Shown here in pieces: positions 26,101-38,100 of a stretch of DNA of 64,000 bases. A program made the position numbers and the translations under genes. The stretch is from Eumeta japonica (taxonomy: Eukaryota > Arthropoda > Insecta > Lepidoptera > Psychidae): positions 1-64,000 of the forward strand of contig BGZK01000911.1 in the NCBI GenBank assembly GCA_005406025.1. Reading direction: 5' to 3'. The notes under the pieces were generated by a model. That model had not been told where the DNA came from, did not search any database, and saw only the letters and a list, made by a program, of their open reading frames with translations. The number at the start of each line of letters is the position of its first letter. Within the stretch, counting starts at the first letter, position 1.

Positions 26101-29100
26101 TTATTATGTAAACTTCGTTGTCTAAAAGATAAGGATTTTACTATGTCATTTAAAATAAAACACAGAGTTATCCCATCAAACATTAAAAAGGCACTGTCTG
26201 TATTTTCTTGAGGATATGGTTAGTTGGCATGAAATAGTACGTAGAAATAATAATATAACTATTTAGCGGACTAAGATAAATATAGAATTTATACTTGCTT
26301 AGGTGTTCGATATGTATCAGTCAACGTATTGGAACTACCAGTCTAACCTCTTTGTTATTAACTTAGAATCGCAGTGCTTGCCAGCGCAAAGTGATATCGA
26401 ATATCGTGATCTTGCAGTCCCTAATAATAATTTCTATTATTTTCATTTAAGTCTGCTGAAATTTAAACACCAGCTTTTCAATATACACAATTTTATATTT
26501 TACGATATACATAATTCATAAAAAAAACCGCTAACGACTCCGAATTCGATGATTTAGTACCCTTTAACATTGTCAGAGGTGTCACACACCCTTTAACATT
26601 GTTTTATTTATCTTAAGCCTTTTTATTTAAACTAGCAATTCAAACAAAGCAAGGCAAATTAAAGTATTTACATATGTATGGATTTTCGATTCGAATGTCG
26701 CTTCTACTGAACTGATTTTGGCAGATGAGATGTTTATCAATTCATCTTCATTGTGTGAATGAAATGGAGCCAATAACCGTTTATTGGCTACATTTCTTAA
26801 TATGAAGTGATGAATATGATTTTTGGAAATTAAAAGTTTGATTACGTTAGGATAGGATACATTAAGATTGATTACTTCAATTTCAGGAATATCTTCGGTA
26901 GAACTTCGTGGCAAAAAAGTAGGCGTTTTTATAGGCTCAGCTATATCAGATTGTGAAAAAGTTTGCTTTTATGTGCCAGCTACGATAAATGCATTGGGTA
27001 TTGCTGGGTAAGTATTCAGCTACAATTAAAAACACTTTTATATGATAAATTTTTTTACGTATAAAATACAAGACACTTTCTGTTCGCCATTTATTTACCT
27101 TATCAATAAATAATGAAGGAATGTCGGATATGATTTATATTTTGGTTATTTGATTCATTTATTAAAATGCTGCATCATAAAGAGAACGCGAAATTCTTGT
27201 GGGATCAGTCGAATTGATTTAGATCATTTCAATGCCTGTCTCTCCACTGAAAAAAAAATTGCTTAGAACTATTTATCTTAGTTTAATTCTAAGTAAGCAT
27301 GTTCATCAATACAGAGCATATTTGAAAAATAATTGTAAAATTCGTTAAATGGGTTTACAAAATTAATTGAAATAAAAAGCAACAGAAATTTAAAAATAAA
27401 AGGCACATAGTATGAACTTAGTGAAACAGTCACGACGTTTGTACAATATACGAACATAATGCGTTCCTTCTTGATTTATTAAATGAGACTTAATGATTGC
27501 TTACGCTTTGGTAGTCGTCAATTTACGGAACCATGTCGTCGGTCCCATTTCGTAACATTTTATAACTTTCCGGGTACCCTCTTTTAAAAGCTAGAAAACG
27601 ATTTGCTTACAAGTATTTGTGACCTTCGTGTCGCATGACACTCGCATATAACGAGCCATATACTTATACATTTTGTTTAAGTCCCATTAGCTTACACATC
27701 GATAACGCACACTCGAGATGAGCATTATTTAATTTTCTTTAATTCAGCCCCTCACTTTTCTATCGCAGCTAAGTAGTTAGGTAGATTTTTCCATAATAAC
27801 TCTATAACATTCTTTAAAAAAATGTACTGATAACATAATAAATTCTATTATATCTTTTTGTAAAATGTTTTTCAATACCACAAATTTATTATTCTGTAAT
27901 CATATTTCTAAGTAGAATCTATCGAGACAATTCACTACGTTTGTTCTTATAGGTGCAGCCGTTCCATGTTCGCAAACCGCATCTCATACTGGTTGGACGC
28001 CAGAGGCCCGTCCATCAACATCGACGCGGCCTGTTCTAGCTCCGTGGTGGCCTTGGAGAGGGCGTGCGACTACATGAAGCGCGGCATCTGCGAGGCTGCC
28101 ATCGTCGGCGGCGCCAACCTGTGCTTCCACCCCCACGTATCTGTACACTACAAGAGGTCGGTGAACCTTAAGAGAAATACAGTCTGTGCCACAAAGCCAG
28201 TTCATAACAAAATAAATAAACACCTTTACTTCATACTGCTTACACGTACATCCTTTTGTAAAGGCATTCATCGGCCGTTATTAAAGTTCATCGTATTGAA
28301 TAGTTATCGATATATTATTAAATTCAAAACCATTGACTGGGTTTTCATTCAGCTTTTAACAGTAAATGTAACAATGTCTCAAACATTTTAAATTGTAGTG
28401 CATGATATTCCTTATTACTAGTTAGCAAAAAATTATAAAACTTGCTTCGATTTCAAATAATGATTGCTAATTAAGAGTGTTTTTTCCAACATTTTGAAAA
28501 TTTATAACGAGCCGCTCCAGGAAGGACTGTACAACGTACTAAAACTTAAAGATTTAATGGTCAAATTCAAATACCGTATTTAATATCACATTTCAATAAG
28601 CTAGAATAAAATCAAAATATTACGTGTACATATTACAAAATGCTTTATAATTTTTATTTATATGTGGTTTACCACTGTATAGTTTATCACCGCATAAAAT
28701 TTTAGGATAAACCAAAGTATCTCCGACCAAAAACCGGCGTATAGGCTGATAATTATTTATTCTGATTCTATATCCCATTGTTAGAAAAGTTAACTTCATC
28801 TGTCTAAATCTCAGTTTACAAAAGAATTTAATTCACCAAAGCTTGTATATTTACCGACGATAGAACTATAGACTATTTTTTGTCCTCTATTATTGTATGA
28901 TATTTTTGGAATGAAGTTCTTTAACGCGACTTACGGGAAGTGTTAGTTGGCAGAAATCATTACGTAAGGGAAAAGAGTTTTGCCGCCTCTATTAAACTCT
29001 CAGCGACTTTTTCTGTCTCTATCAGACCCTAGTTAATTATGGAAGTGAGACGCAGTCGCGCGCAGTGCGGTGAGAATTTCGTTTTTCAATGTTTTGGTAA

Positions 29101-32100
29101 AAATATTTATCCATTATCATGTCACGTGCATTTGAAATAAATAATAATGTCTTTGACGTAATTTCTTTATGATTATTTTTCGATATTTATTACACATTAA
29201 TTCACTTTTTTATATGTATTATATCCAATTTTAAGTAAATTAATATTTTACTCAAGAAACTATTTTGTATTTCTTATTTAATTGCATTCAAATCTTATAA
29301 ATTTATTTTACTGTTCCTCATATTTGATACAACATAACATATTCTTTTTAACACGCTTTTACACGAGGGGCGGCTGATAAGTCCGCGGCCCAAGGTACTT
29401 AGCGATGACTCATTATTTCACAACTATTACCACTAATTGCGACACTTCTTGTTAGTATAAATATAGCTTCCTTTCGTTATTAAAGTCATTAAAAATTATC
29501 TGTCGAAGCACAAACGTCATCATGTCAGCCGAATCGTCAAATCTCAGTAATATTGAACATCGCGCCGTAATAAAGTACTTCGTAAAGAAAGGAAAACGCC
29601 CAAAGAAATTTTGAAGACATGGTATCAGTTTTCAGGAATCTGCGCCTTCGTATACGATGGTCAAAAAATGGGCTCGCTTATTTCAACAAGGACGAGAGAG
29701 CTGTGAAGATGATCCTCGCCCAGGGCGTCCTGTGACTGTATTGACGGAGGAAAATGTTCAAAAAATCGAAAGATTAGTACTGGCCGACCGAAGAATAAAA
29801 TTATGGCAGATAGCTGAAGAGTTGCAGATTAGTTAAGATCGAGTTGGATAAATTATACATGAGCATATGAATATGATAAAAATCAGTGCGCGTTGAGTAC
29901 CAAAAATGCTAAAGCCGTTTGACAAGCAGTGGCGACTTTAGACAAGTAAGGATTTTTTGGAGTTAGTCAGGGATAATATAGACGAAATTTGCGACCGAAT
30001 TGTAACCGTGGATGAAACCTGGGTTCGTCAATACGATCCGGAATCTAAACAGGAGTCCACGCAATGGACGAAAAAAGGAGAAAGGCCGCCGAAGAAATTC
30101 AAGGTTCAAAAGTCGGCATCGAAACTTATGGCGACAATTTTTTGGGATAGTGAAGGTGTTTTACTAATTGATTACTTGCTAAAGGGACTACTATGAATGG
30201 CCAATATTACGCGAATTTATTAGCTCAGGCACGAGAGGCAGTCGTACAGAAGCGACGTGGGAAGTTATCGCGCGGAGTGCTGTTTTTACAAGACAATGCA
30301 TCTGTCCACACGGCGCGGGTTTCGAGGCAGGCCCTGAAGGACACGGGCTTCTCGGAAATTGACCACCCACCCTACAGCCCAAATCTAACTCCCAGCGACT
30401 ATTTCCTTTTTTCCAATTTAAAAAAGGAGTTACGTGGTCGTAGATTAGTTGATGACAATCAGATGAAGATGGCTGTAGAAAGCCATTTTGACTGCAAAGA
30501 AAAGGAATATTTTTTGGGCGGTTTGAAGGCGTTATACACCAAATGTGAAAAATGTATTTCGCTTGAGGGAGACTATATTGAAAAATAAAAATAAAATACT
30601 CGTACTTTTCTTTCATTTAATGCCTTAGGCCGCGGACTTATCAGCCGCCCCTCGTAAGCTTGGGTAGTATCTATGTATTTATGTAAGTATATGACAGAAT
30701 CTTTGAGCTTAATTTTCACCAATTTCAAGAAGTCTGATTAATTTGAAACTTTGCATACGTATCAAGGGCCAATGACAATGCAATAATTTGATAACAGTTT
30801 CCCATTATTCATATTAGGACCACCAGGATTAATACAAGCTTGGGTTGTATGTATCTATGTATGTAACGGAATCTATGAGCTTAATTTTCACCAATTTCAA
30901 GAAGTCTGATTAATTTGAAACTTTGCGTACGTATCAAGGAGCAATGACAATACAATAATTTGATAAGTTTATCCTCTTATCCTGATCAGGATCGCCAGGA
31001 TCGAATAATTTCCTCACGTATCGTCTGCGTGAGAGCAAGTGATTTATTACTGTTACTAAATTCTCTTACTGTTTCGTAATAGAATTTAGTAACAATAATA
31101 AGCATTATTAATAATTCAACTATTGTTGTATTGTTAAAAATTACAATTTTTACCAATCAACTGAACTAAAAAGTGAAAAATAAATATAGTCTAAAAAACC
31201 AAAAATCACGCTTTTGCGCTTTGTGCCACATTTTTCTTACATAGAGCGCCCCACGCTTTTTGCACAATAATACTAGTTTTTTTCGTTATTGTTCATTATT
31301 TTTTTGAGTTCATATTAAGGATTATTTATCACTTTTTAGTTTAATGTTCTTTAAAAGCGTGTTTTTTAGTTTTTTTAAACTGCATTTTACTTATTCGTTT
31401 TCAAACATTGTTAATATATTACACTGTGCCGGTTACTTTAAACGTAAGTTATAATATATAGCGAAATAAACTTGATTACAAACGGGTGTCCCACAAAACC
31501 TGTAGTTTTTTTTTTATTTAAAAGAATAATACTATCGTCAAAATAACATTTTTGTTACAATAGGGAACGTTATGAACCATTTACAGATTATATTAAAGAA
31601 ATGATCTAAGAGTTCACTCGAATAAGAAATATTTTTTTTACATACACTATTGTTTTCGAGGAAATCCATAATTAGACACTTGCCTACAACATTTATTAAA
31701 ATGCAGTAAGAAACCTACTGGTGACCCTCGAATTTATTCTTATGCTACGAATCCCTATCCAACGAATTGAATATTGGGTCGAGAGCGTTGACGGGTATTA
31801 ACACCTAAACAAGTGTTAATAATTTATTTATCTTAATCCGCTAAATAGTTATATTGTTATTCCTAGGTACGTTAGGTATGTCAGCACATCTTCAGGAAAA
31901 ATGCAGGCAGTCATTTACGCGTCAGGTCTGTTAAAACCACCAACAGATGTGTTCCTAACCACCTTATGTGCTATAGTCATGCACAATCTTAGGCGTTCGA
32001 TATCTGTCGATCCTCTCGAATTGACATTCAATTCGTTGGATAGGGATTGTTGGTGGAAGAACAGATTCAAGGGTCAGCGGTTAATTGCATGCTGCATGTT

Positions 32101-35100
32101 AACACGGTGTGTAACAAGTATTACAGGCAAGCGTCTAACTTTTATGTAATTGGAGGTCAGTACATTATAGATAATATTTTTTTATAATAAAAACTTTAGA
32201 TTGTTTATTTGTCTATATTTTTTTAATTACTTTAGTTTGTATGTTTGTTTTTAATTTTTTTTAATTACATTTAATTTTATAATACACGATATTTAATAAT
32301 TTGTATGAAAAATAAGTTGTATTTGCCTGTACAGCAACAATGTATTCATTCATCAAAATTAAAGAATAATATAATTTTATACAAATGAGAAATGCGTATA
32401 TACACATGACTAAATAATTAAATGACTAAAAATTTTTTTTTTTGTAACCTGGCGATCTGTGTTAACACAATGAGCCATTCAATTGGGGTTTATTATGTCT
32501 TTATTAGCAGAGGGGTCTTTTCTCGAATCCCATCATTAGCTATGATTAAATCTGACGGCCAGCGTAGGGACACTATTCCGCTTCAATCTGAAGTGGGAAA
32601 CACATCCTGGACCTGTAAGGTTTAATGCTAGTTGATTAACGTGGGTCGAAATTCTCATCTGGTAGTTTTTGCTATGTTTAGAAATCTCCTGTTTGACTGT
32701 GTACATTCTTAGATCCTGATGAATGTATTTGTTGCTCACGTAGCTTGTAGCTCACGTATGTCTAGCATGGTTCTAAGTGTTTTACTCTGGAATCTTTCTA
32801 GAATCTCTATGTTGCTATTGCTAGCAGTGCCTACAACTGGATCCCATAGGTCCAGATTGGTTTAAGGATCGTCTTATAAATAGCTATTTCGCTTTCGTGT
32901 GAGAGGTTAGATTTACGCCCCATCAACCAATACATTGATCTAAGTTGCGTATCTAGTTGTTTGCCCTTGGTTCAGATGTGCTTTCTCCAGGTGAGTTTAC
33001 GATCAAGATGCATGCCCAGGTATTTGGCATCTTCCGCTTGGGGGATTTCTTCGTTATGGAGTTTTATTGATGGACAGGTCTCTCTTCTGAGGGTGAATGT
33101 CACGTGAACAGATTTTCCTTGGTTAACCCTAATACGCCATTTATCCAGCCAGTTCTCCACTTTAAAGACGTGAGCTTGTAGTTTGGCCGATGCTGTACAA
33201 GAATCTTTATCGACCGACAATAGAGCTGTGTCATCTGCGTAGGTGGCGGTTATGGTGTCCTCGTATGTTGGGATATCAGCTGTGAAAATCAAGTATAGTA
33301 CTGGACCCAATATACTACCCTGCGGTACTCCTGAATTAATTTTCTGCAAGGGAGAGCTCTCATTGTTGTACTTTACTTCGAAGCATCTCCCTTCGAGATA
33401 CGACTTTAAGATTGGAAAGAATGAGTGCGGTAATAATTTCTTGATTTTGTAAAAAAGTCCTTGATGCCACATTCTATCAAATGCCTGGCTAATGTCCAAA
33501 AAGACTGCAGAGCAGAACTGTTTAAATTCCAGTGTGCGACTTATGATGTCTGTAATACGGTGAATTTGTTCTATAGTTCCATGTTTTTCTCGGAAGCCAA
33601 ACTGGTGTTGGGGGATGACGTCTGATAAATGCGCTCGCGTCCAGTTTAACAGCATTCTTTCAAAAATTTTACCTTGCACTGATAGCAAGCTTATCGGTCT
33701 GTAGGAGCTAGCTTCATGTAGCGGTTTTCGGGTTTCGGTATCATTACAACCTGTGCTATCTTCCACTGACCAGGAAATATTGCCAGTCTTAAACAGGCAT
33801 TGCAAATAGCCGCGAAGTGTATTATACCTTTCTCAGGTAACTCCTTGAGCAGTTTCGCATCGACAAAGTCGTAGCCAGGTGTTTTACCTTCCTGCAGCTT
33901 TGAGATTTCTCTCCACATTTTTTTCGGGCTAACGCTTTTCAATGGTAGACACATTTGCAGTGCGGCGTCTAGGTATTCATAGACTTCCTTGTCATGTTCA
34001 GTGTTTTTGCTTGGTAGAGGTTTAAAAACATCCTTTAGGTGATTGGCGAATACCTGGGTTTTATCGGCTTCCTTTCTGACCCACTTACCATCCATAGTTT
34101 TAATGGGTGGTATGTGTATTTATGGTATTTTTAACTTCTTCGTTATTTTTCAAAGTGAGTAGTTAGTGTCTTTTTTTGTAGGAAGGTCTGCTGGCTGATT
34201 TTGGAAGCGCTCGTTATTAGCTTGGGAGATCATGTTCTTAAGATCCTCGTAAGCACGGTTGAAGGCTTTTTGTCACATGGGTATTTCGTCAAATACCATA
34301 TTTTCCGTAGCCGTCTTCTTTCGTTTACCTTATCTTTCATAAGATATCAGTTTTTGGTATTGATCTGTCTTTTTGTCTCGCTGCTTGTGCATATGTATAG
34401 GGAGTATTAGGTTTCAGTGGCCTTGTTACTTGGGTTGATGGAATGTTTGGATATGTCATTGTAATATGTCAAACTTTTTATATGGTGCTTCAAATGAGAT
34501 TTTTGCGTGATTCAGTAGGTTAACATTGAAGATTTCTTTGTTGTTTTGTTTGGGCTCGAGACAAGAAAAGAGGCAGTGGTTGCTTTGTGTCTTTATGTCT
34601 TACATTTGTAATTTGCCTGACATCATGTCCTAGTTCGTAAAGCTCTTGTTTTATAGATTCGGTGTCTTCTGATGAGTGAAGATCACGTAATACTACTCTA
34701 TAGGCTCTTTCACGTTTGAGTTTATATGTATAATGGCTAACGTCTTTCTCTATGAAATTAGCTCTTATATTTTTATATGTATCAATATCAGCTGGCATTA
34801 TCTTTACTATGTGACCAGATCTCAATGTTGTCATAGTATAGTTATTATTGTCCGTAATCAAATACAGAAGCTCTTTTAACTTCTTTATGTCTAAAACCCC
34901 TGTAACAAAAATGGGTTCGGGTTTTGGCGGCTTAGGCTCCTTGTGTTGTTCAGGAGGACCTTCGTTGTTTTCTGTTTCTAAATCTTGAAATCTATTATGG
35001 GTTGTAACTGCGTATGTCGTCTTAGTAAGTTTGTTACTTCTGTTTTCCAATTCAGCACTTAATTCAGCTTTCCTTTTTGTCTATACATGATCGTTTTGCC

Positions 35101-38100
35101 AAGTCGGTTGATTTCCGTTCTTTCATCCTTCTTGTCCGTTGTGCTTGTCTCTGGATAATGTATATCATCATTGTTTGCAGCTTTAGGTTTTCCTGCTGGT
35201 AACGTTCCCAGATAATGACTTCTTGTGCGTGTAAACATGCTTTTCGAAAGTGTCTGTTGTATCATCTTTGTGTTTATTTCTTTATTATTTTCATTTTTCT
35301 TATACATTTCGTTTCCACGAGTAGGGTCGATAATAAATGGTCACTTGAGGGGTGACGCCCATTCCCCAGAAAGCAATTTCAACGACGTTTGCCAGGTCCG
35401 TCGAGGTTGGCGATAGGTACTGATTTCCCACCAGTCATTCATTCCATTGGCACGTGTCCCACCGTGGAATTGGGGTGAATGATTATGGTGGTTTTCTTCC
35501 TCTCAGTCCAAGCAGTTAAGCCAAGACTCCCGATTGCTAGGTAGCGGTTACGGGTGTGGGTATTCATTTCCTAACACCCACGATTGACTGGCTTGTAAGG
35601 CCAGTAGTTTCGGGTCAGTTGACCGCCGCCCGAGACTCGACGTTGAGATTCGTTTAGCACCACCCGGGGAGCACGTGTGGGGTATTAGTTAGGTTATCTT
35701 CCTACGGACGCGAACCTCTCCACCCCCCAATGACTAAAATTAAATCAAATATTGTTCTTTATGTAGTAAATAAGGCGGATATGGGGAAATAGCTTTGTTA
35801 AGTCCCGGGTTGCGCTTATTATTTTACTTAACTAAGTTATACTCAAAATAAACATTACTTTTAGTATTAAGGAAGATTTTTGTTGTTTTGTGTAAAATGT
35901 CGATACATTAATCAATTTTGCATAGCATTCTGCCATGTTTAGAATATATTACACCTATGGTATACAAAAACGAAAGTGTAATTAAATGATAATTGAAGGA
36001 ATAATGTGCTCGGTCAATATCGCACCTTCAGATTGGGTGTTTTATGCGACGACGGCAAAACCAGAAGCTTCGACAAGAACGCCGACGGCGCCGTCAGAGC
36101 TGACGCCGTCAACTGCCTTTTCCTGCAGAAAGCGAAGAACGCCAAAAGGTATCGAATCTCGGATGATTTATAAAAAAAATAACGAGATAAATTTTATTGA
36201 AATTATCACATAGATTTTGAATGACATACTTTAATAGGTTTAAAATTTATAACTTTAGTAATAAATAAAAAGTACATAATGTTTTTATATAAAATGCCGC
36301 TACTCTTCATGTTAAAAACGGAAGATGTTTAGTGAAATTGGTTTTTATTCATACTCTACAATATGCCCCATCTGAAAATTTTTATATGACAAAGATGACG
36401 AAATTATCATCTATGTAACTATATACATATCTATAGCAAATAATCAATTTTAAAACAATTGCTAAAGAGAAGAGAGTTTTAAAATAATTGCAAATAAATA
36501 TTCTATGAGTTTTTTGCAGTTGATATATTTTCAAATTGAATTAGCAATGTACTAAAAGTTTCCTCATCATTTATATTTCAGGTGTCAATACCAAAGACTT
36601 GTCATCTAGAACATACTAAGCGGTTACAATAAGCAGTTAATTTTAAATATTCTGATGGTAGCATAAAGCAATAATATCATTTGAAAATATCTGTAAAACG
36701 GTAATCTCTGTAAATTATCGCTAAAACTTTCCGCTATAAAATTTATCGATATGTCTTTAAATTCCTTAAGTTTAAAACTGTTTAAACTTTTTTAACTTAG
36801 AGCTTTTGAGCATAAAAATTTAAAAGGTGCTTGATCCTGCAGGTCATTAGAGAAACTTTTTACTACTTTCGAGCTCAAAGCGTTCAAAAATAAAATAAAC
36901 AATAAATTATTTCGTCAATTACTTTTAAGAGATCGATGTTAGTGATTTTTCAAGTTCTCTGAGCTTAAAAATATAATTCTAATACGGTTTGTGCTCTTCT
37001 AGTTCAAAAATGTATTTAAGTACACAACACTTTTTTTTAATTTTTGAACTACTATATCTTTCTACCACGTCATTTGATTTTTATTTGCTTTATGGCATCC
37101 ATCGCAGTTTTTTAAAAAGATGATTATGACTGCGAACTAAACGTCAATTCATCAAGAATTTTATATGTTATTTTAGAAAAACCCTGTTCAGAATTTTCTG
37201 TTAATGAAGGTTCTCGAACACCACAGATTTTGATGCAGATTGCAACGATTGATGTTGTTTTTTAAACTAAAAAATTATCAATAGTTAGATTTTGAAATTT
37301 TGTCAGTAAAATAGTTTAATAAATATTCTGCCAAAACGCTTTTACACACAAACATACCCACACGCACACGCAATTGTCTAAATAGATTTTTTAAGACCCT
37401 AAAACATCAAGAACTCGTAATAAAGCGATTTTCGAAAATTGAGGTGAAAACAGCAACTTTCCAATTTTATGAATGTTTGTCAACTTTAATAGCAGGAAGT
37501 TTAAAATATAGAACGCTTATGGTAAATTAGCCATAAATTCCATTTATTTTATGAGCCTAAAATTACTCAAACAATTTAAGAAATATATTTAATTTTATGT
37601 GTCTAATATTAACCTTATTCTTTTTTGCAAAAAAATTGAACTCAATTTTCAATTGGGTTCAATATGAAGTAGCAATGCTTTAAAAGTTCCATCAATATTT
37701 TTGTATCAGACATGTATATCAAAGGTATGCAGTATTTTATTCATTTTACGGGTCATGAATTGCTCATAAACTTAATAAAATACTTTTAATTTTATTTTAA
37801 AAGCTTAAGATTAATTTTATACGTATTTCTCATCATAATAAAACGCAAATTGTTATTTCAGAATTTACTCAAAAGTAGTGTACGTCAAAAGTAGTTACAC
37901 CACTGATAATGCTGTTGAGAGTGAAGAGCTTAAGTTTGGACCGGTGCGGCCCAAGAAATGTCTGATCGAGTTCTGGAACGACTTTTACCGCGAGGCCAAC
38001 GTGTCGCCGCAGGTAGTGGAGTATGTGGAAGCCTACGGGTCAGGTTTGTCGTCTAACTGTCGAAAATACCTGTTCTCTCGAGTGGACGATACGATTCCCT

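Larger units (their letters stand above)
24644..26886. other. Intron 2 with palindromes and repeat copy
   Basis: No coding region seen. Holds the twin palindromes at 24934-25018 and the inverted copy of a dispersed repeat at 26219-26330. Short frames at 25981-26211 and 26303-26521 have no domain. Confidence 0.5.
32432..35728 (-). mobile_element. Jockey-type LINE with target duplication, internally deleted
   Basis: Minus-strand element bounded by the direct repeat AATGACTAAAA (32421-32431 and 35729-35739), read as an 11-bp target-site duplication. The 3' end is a poly(A) tail (11 T on the plus strand, 32433-32443). The 5' end at 35728 is GC-rich (GGGGGGTGGAGAGGTTCG, minus strand), followed by a leader, ORF1 and a shortened ORF2. 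ORF1 is followed almost directly by the reverse transcriptase; the zinc-knuckle part of ORF1 and the APE endonuclease are missing around 34400-34500. Confidence 0.93.

Noticed and set aside
30191..30616. 141-codon minus-strand frame
   Set aside because: Antisense shadow of the mariner transposase.
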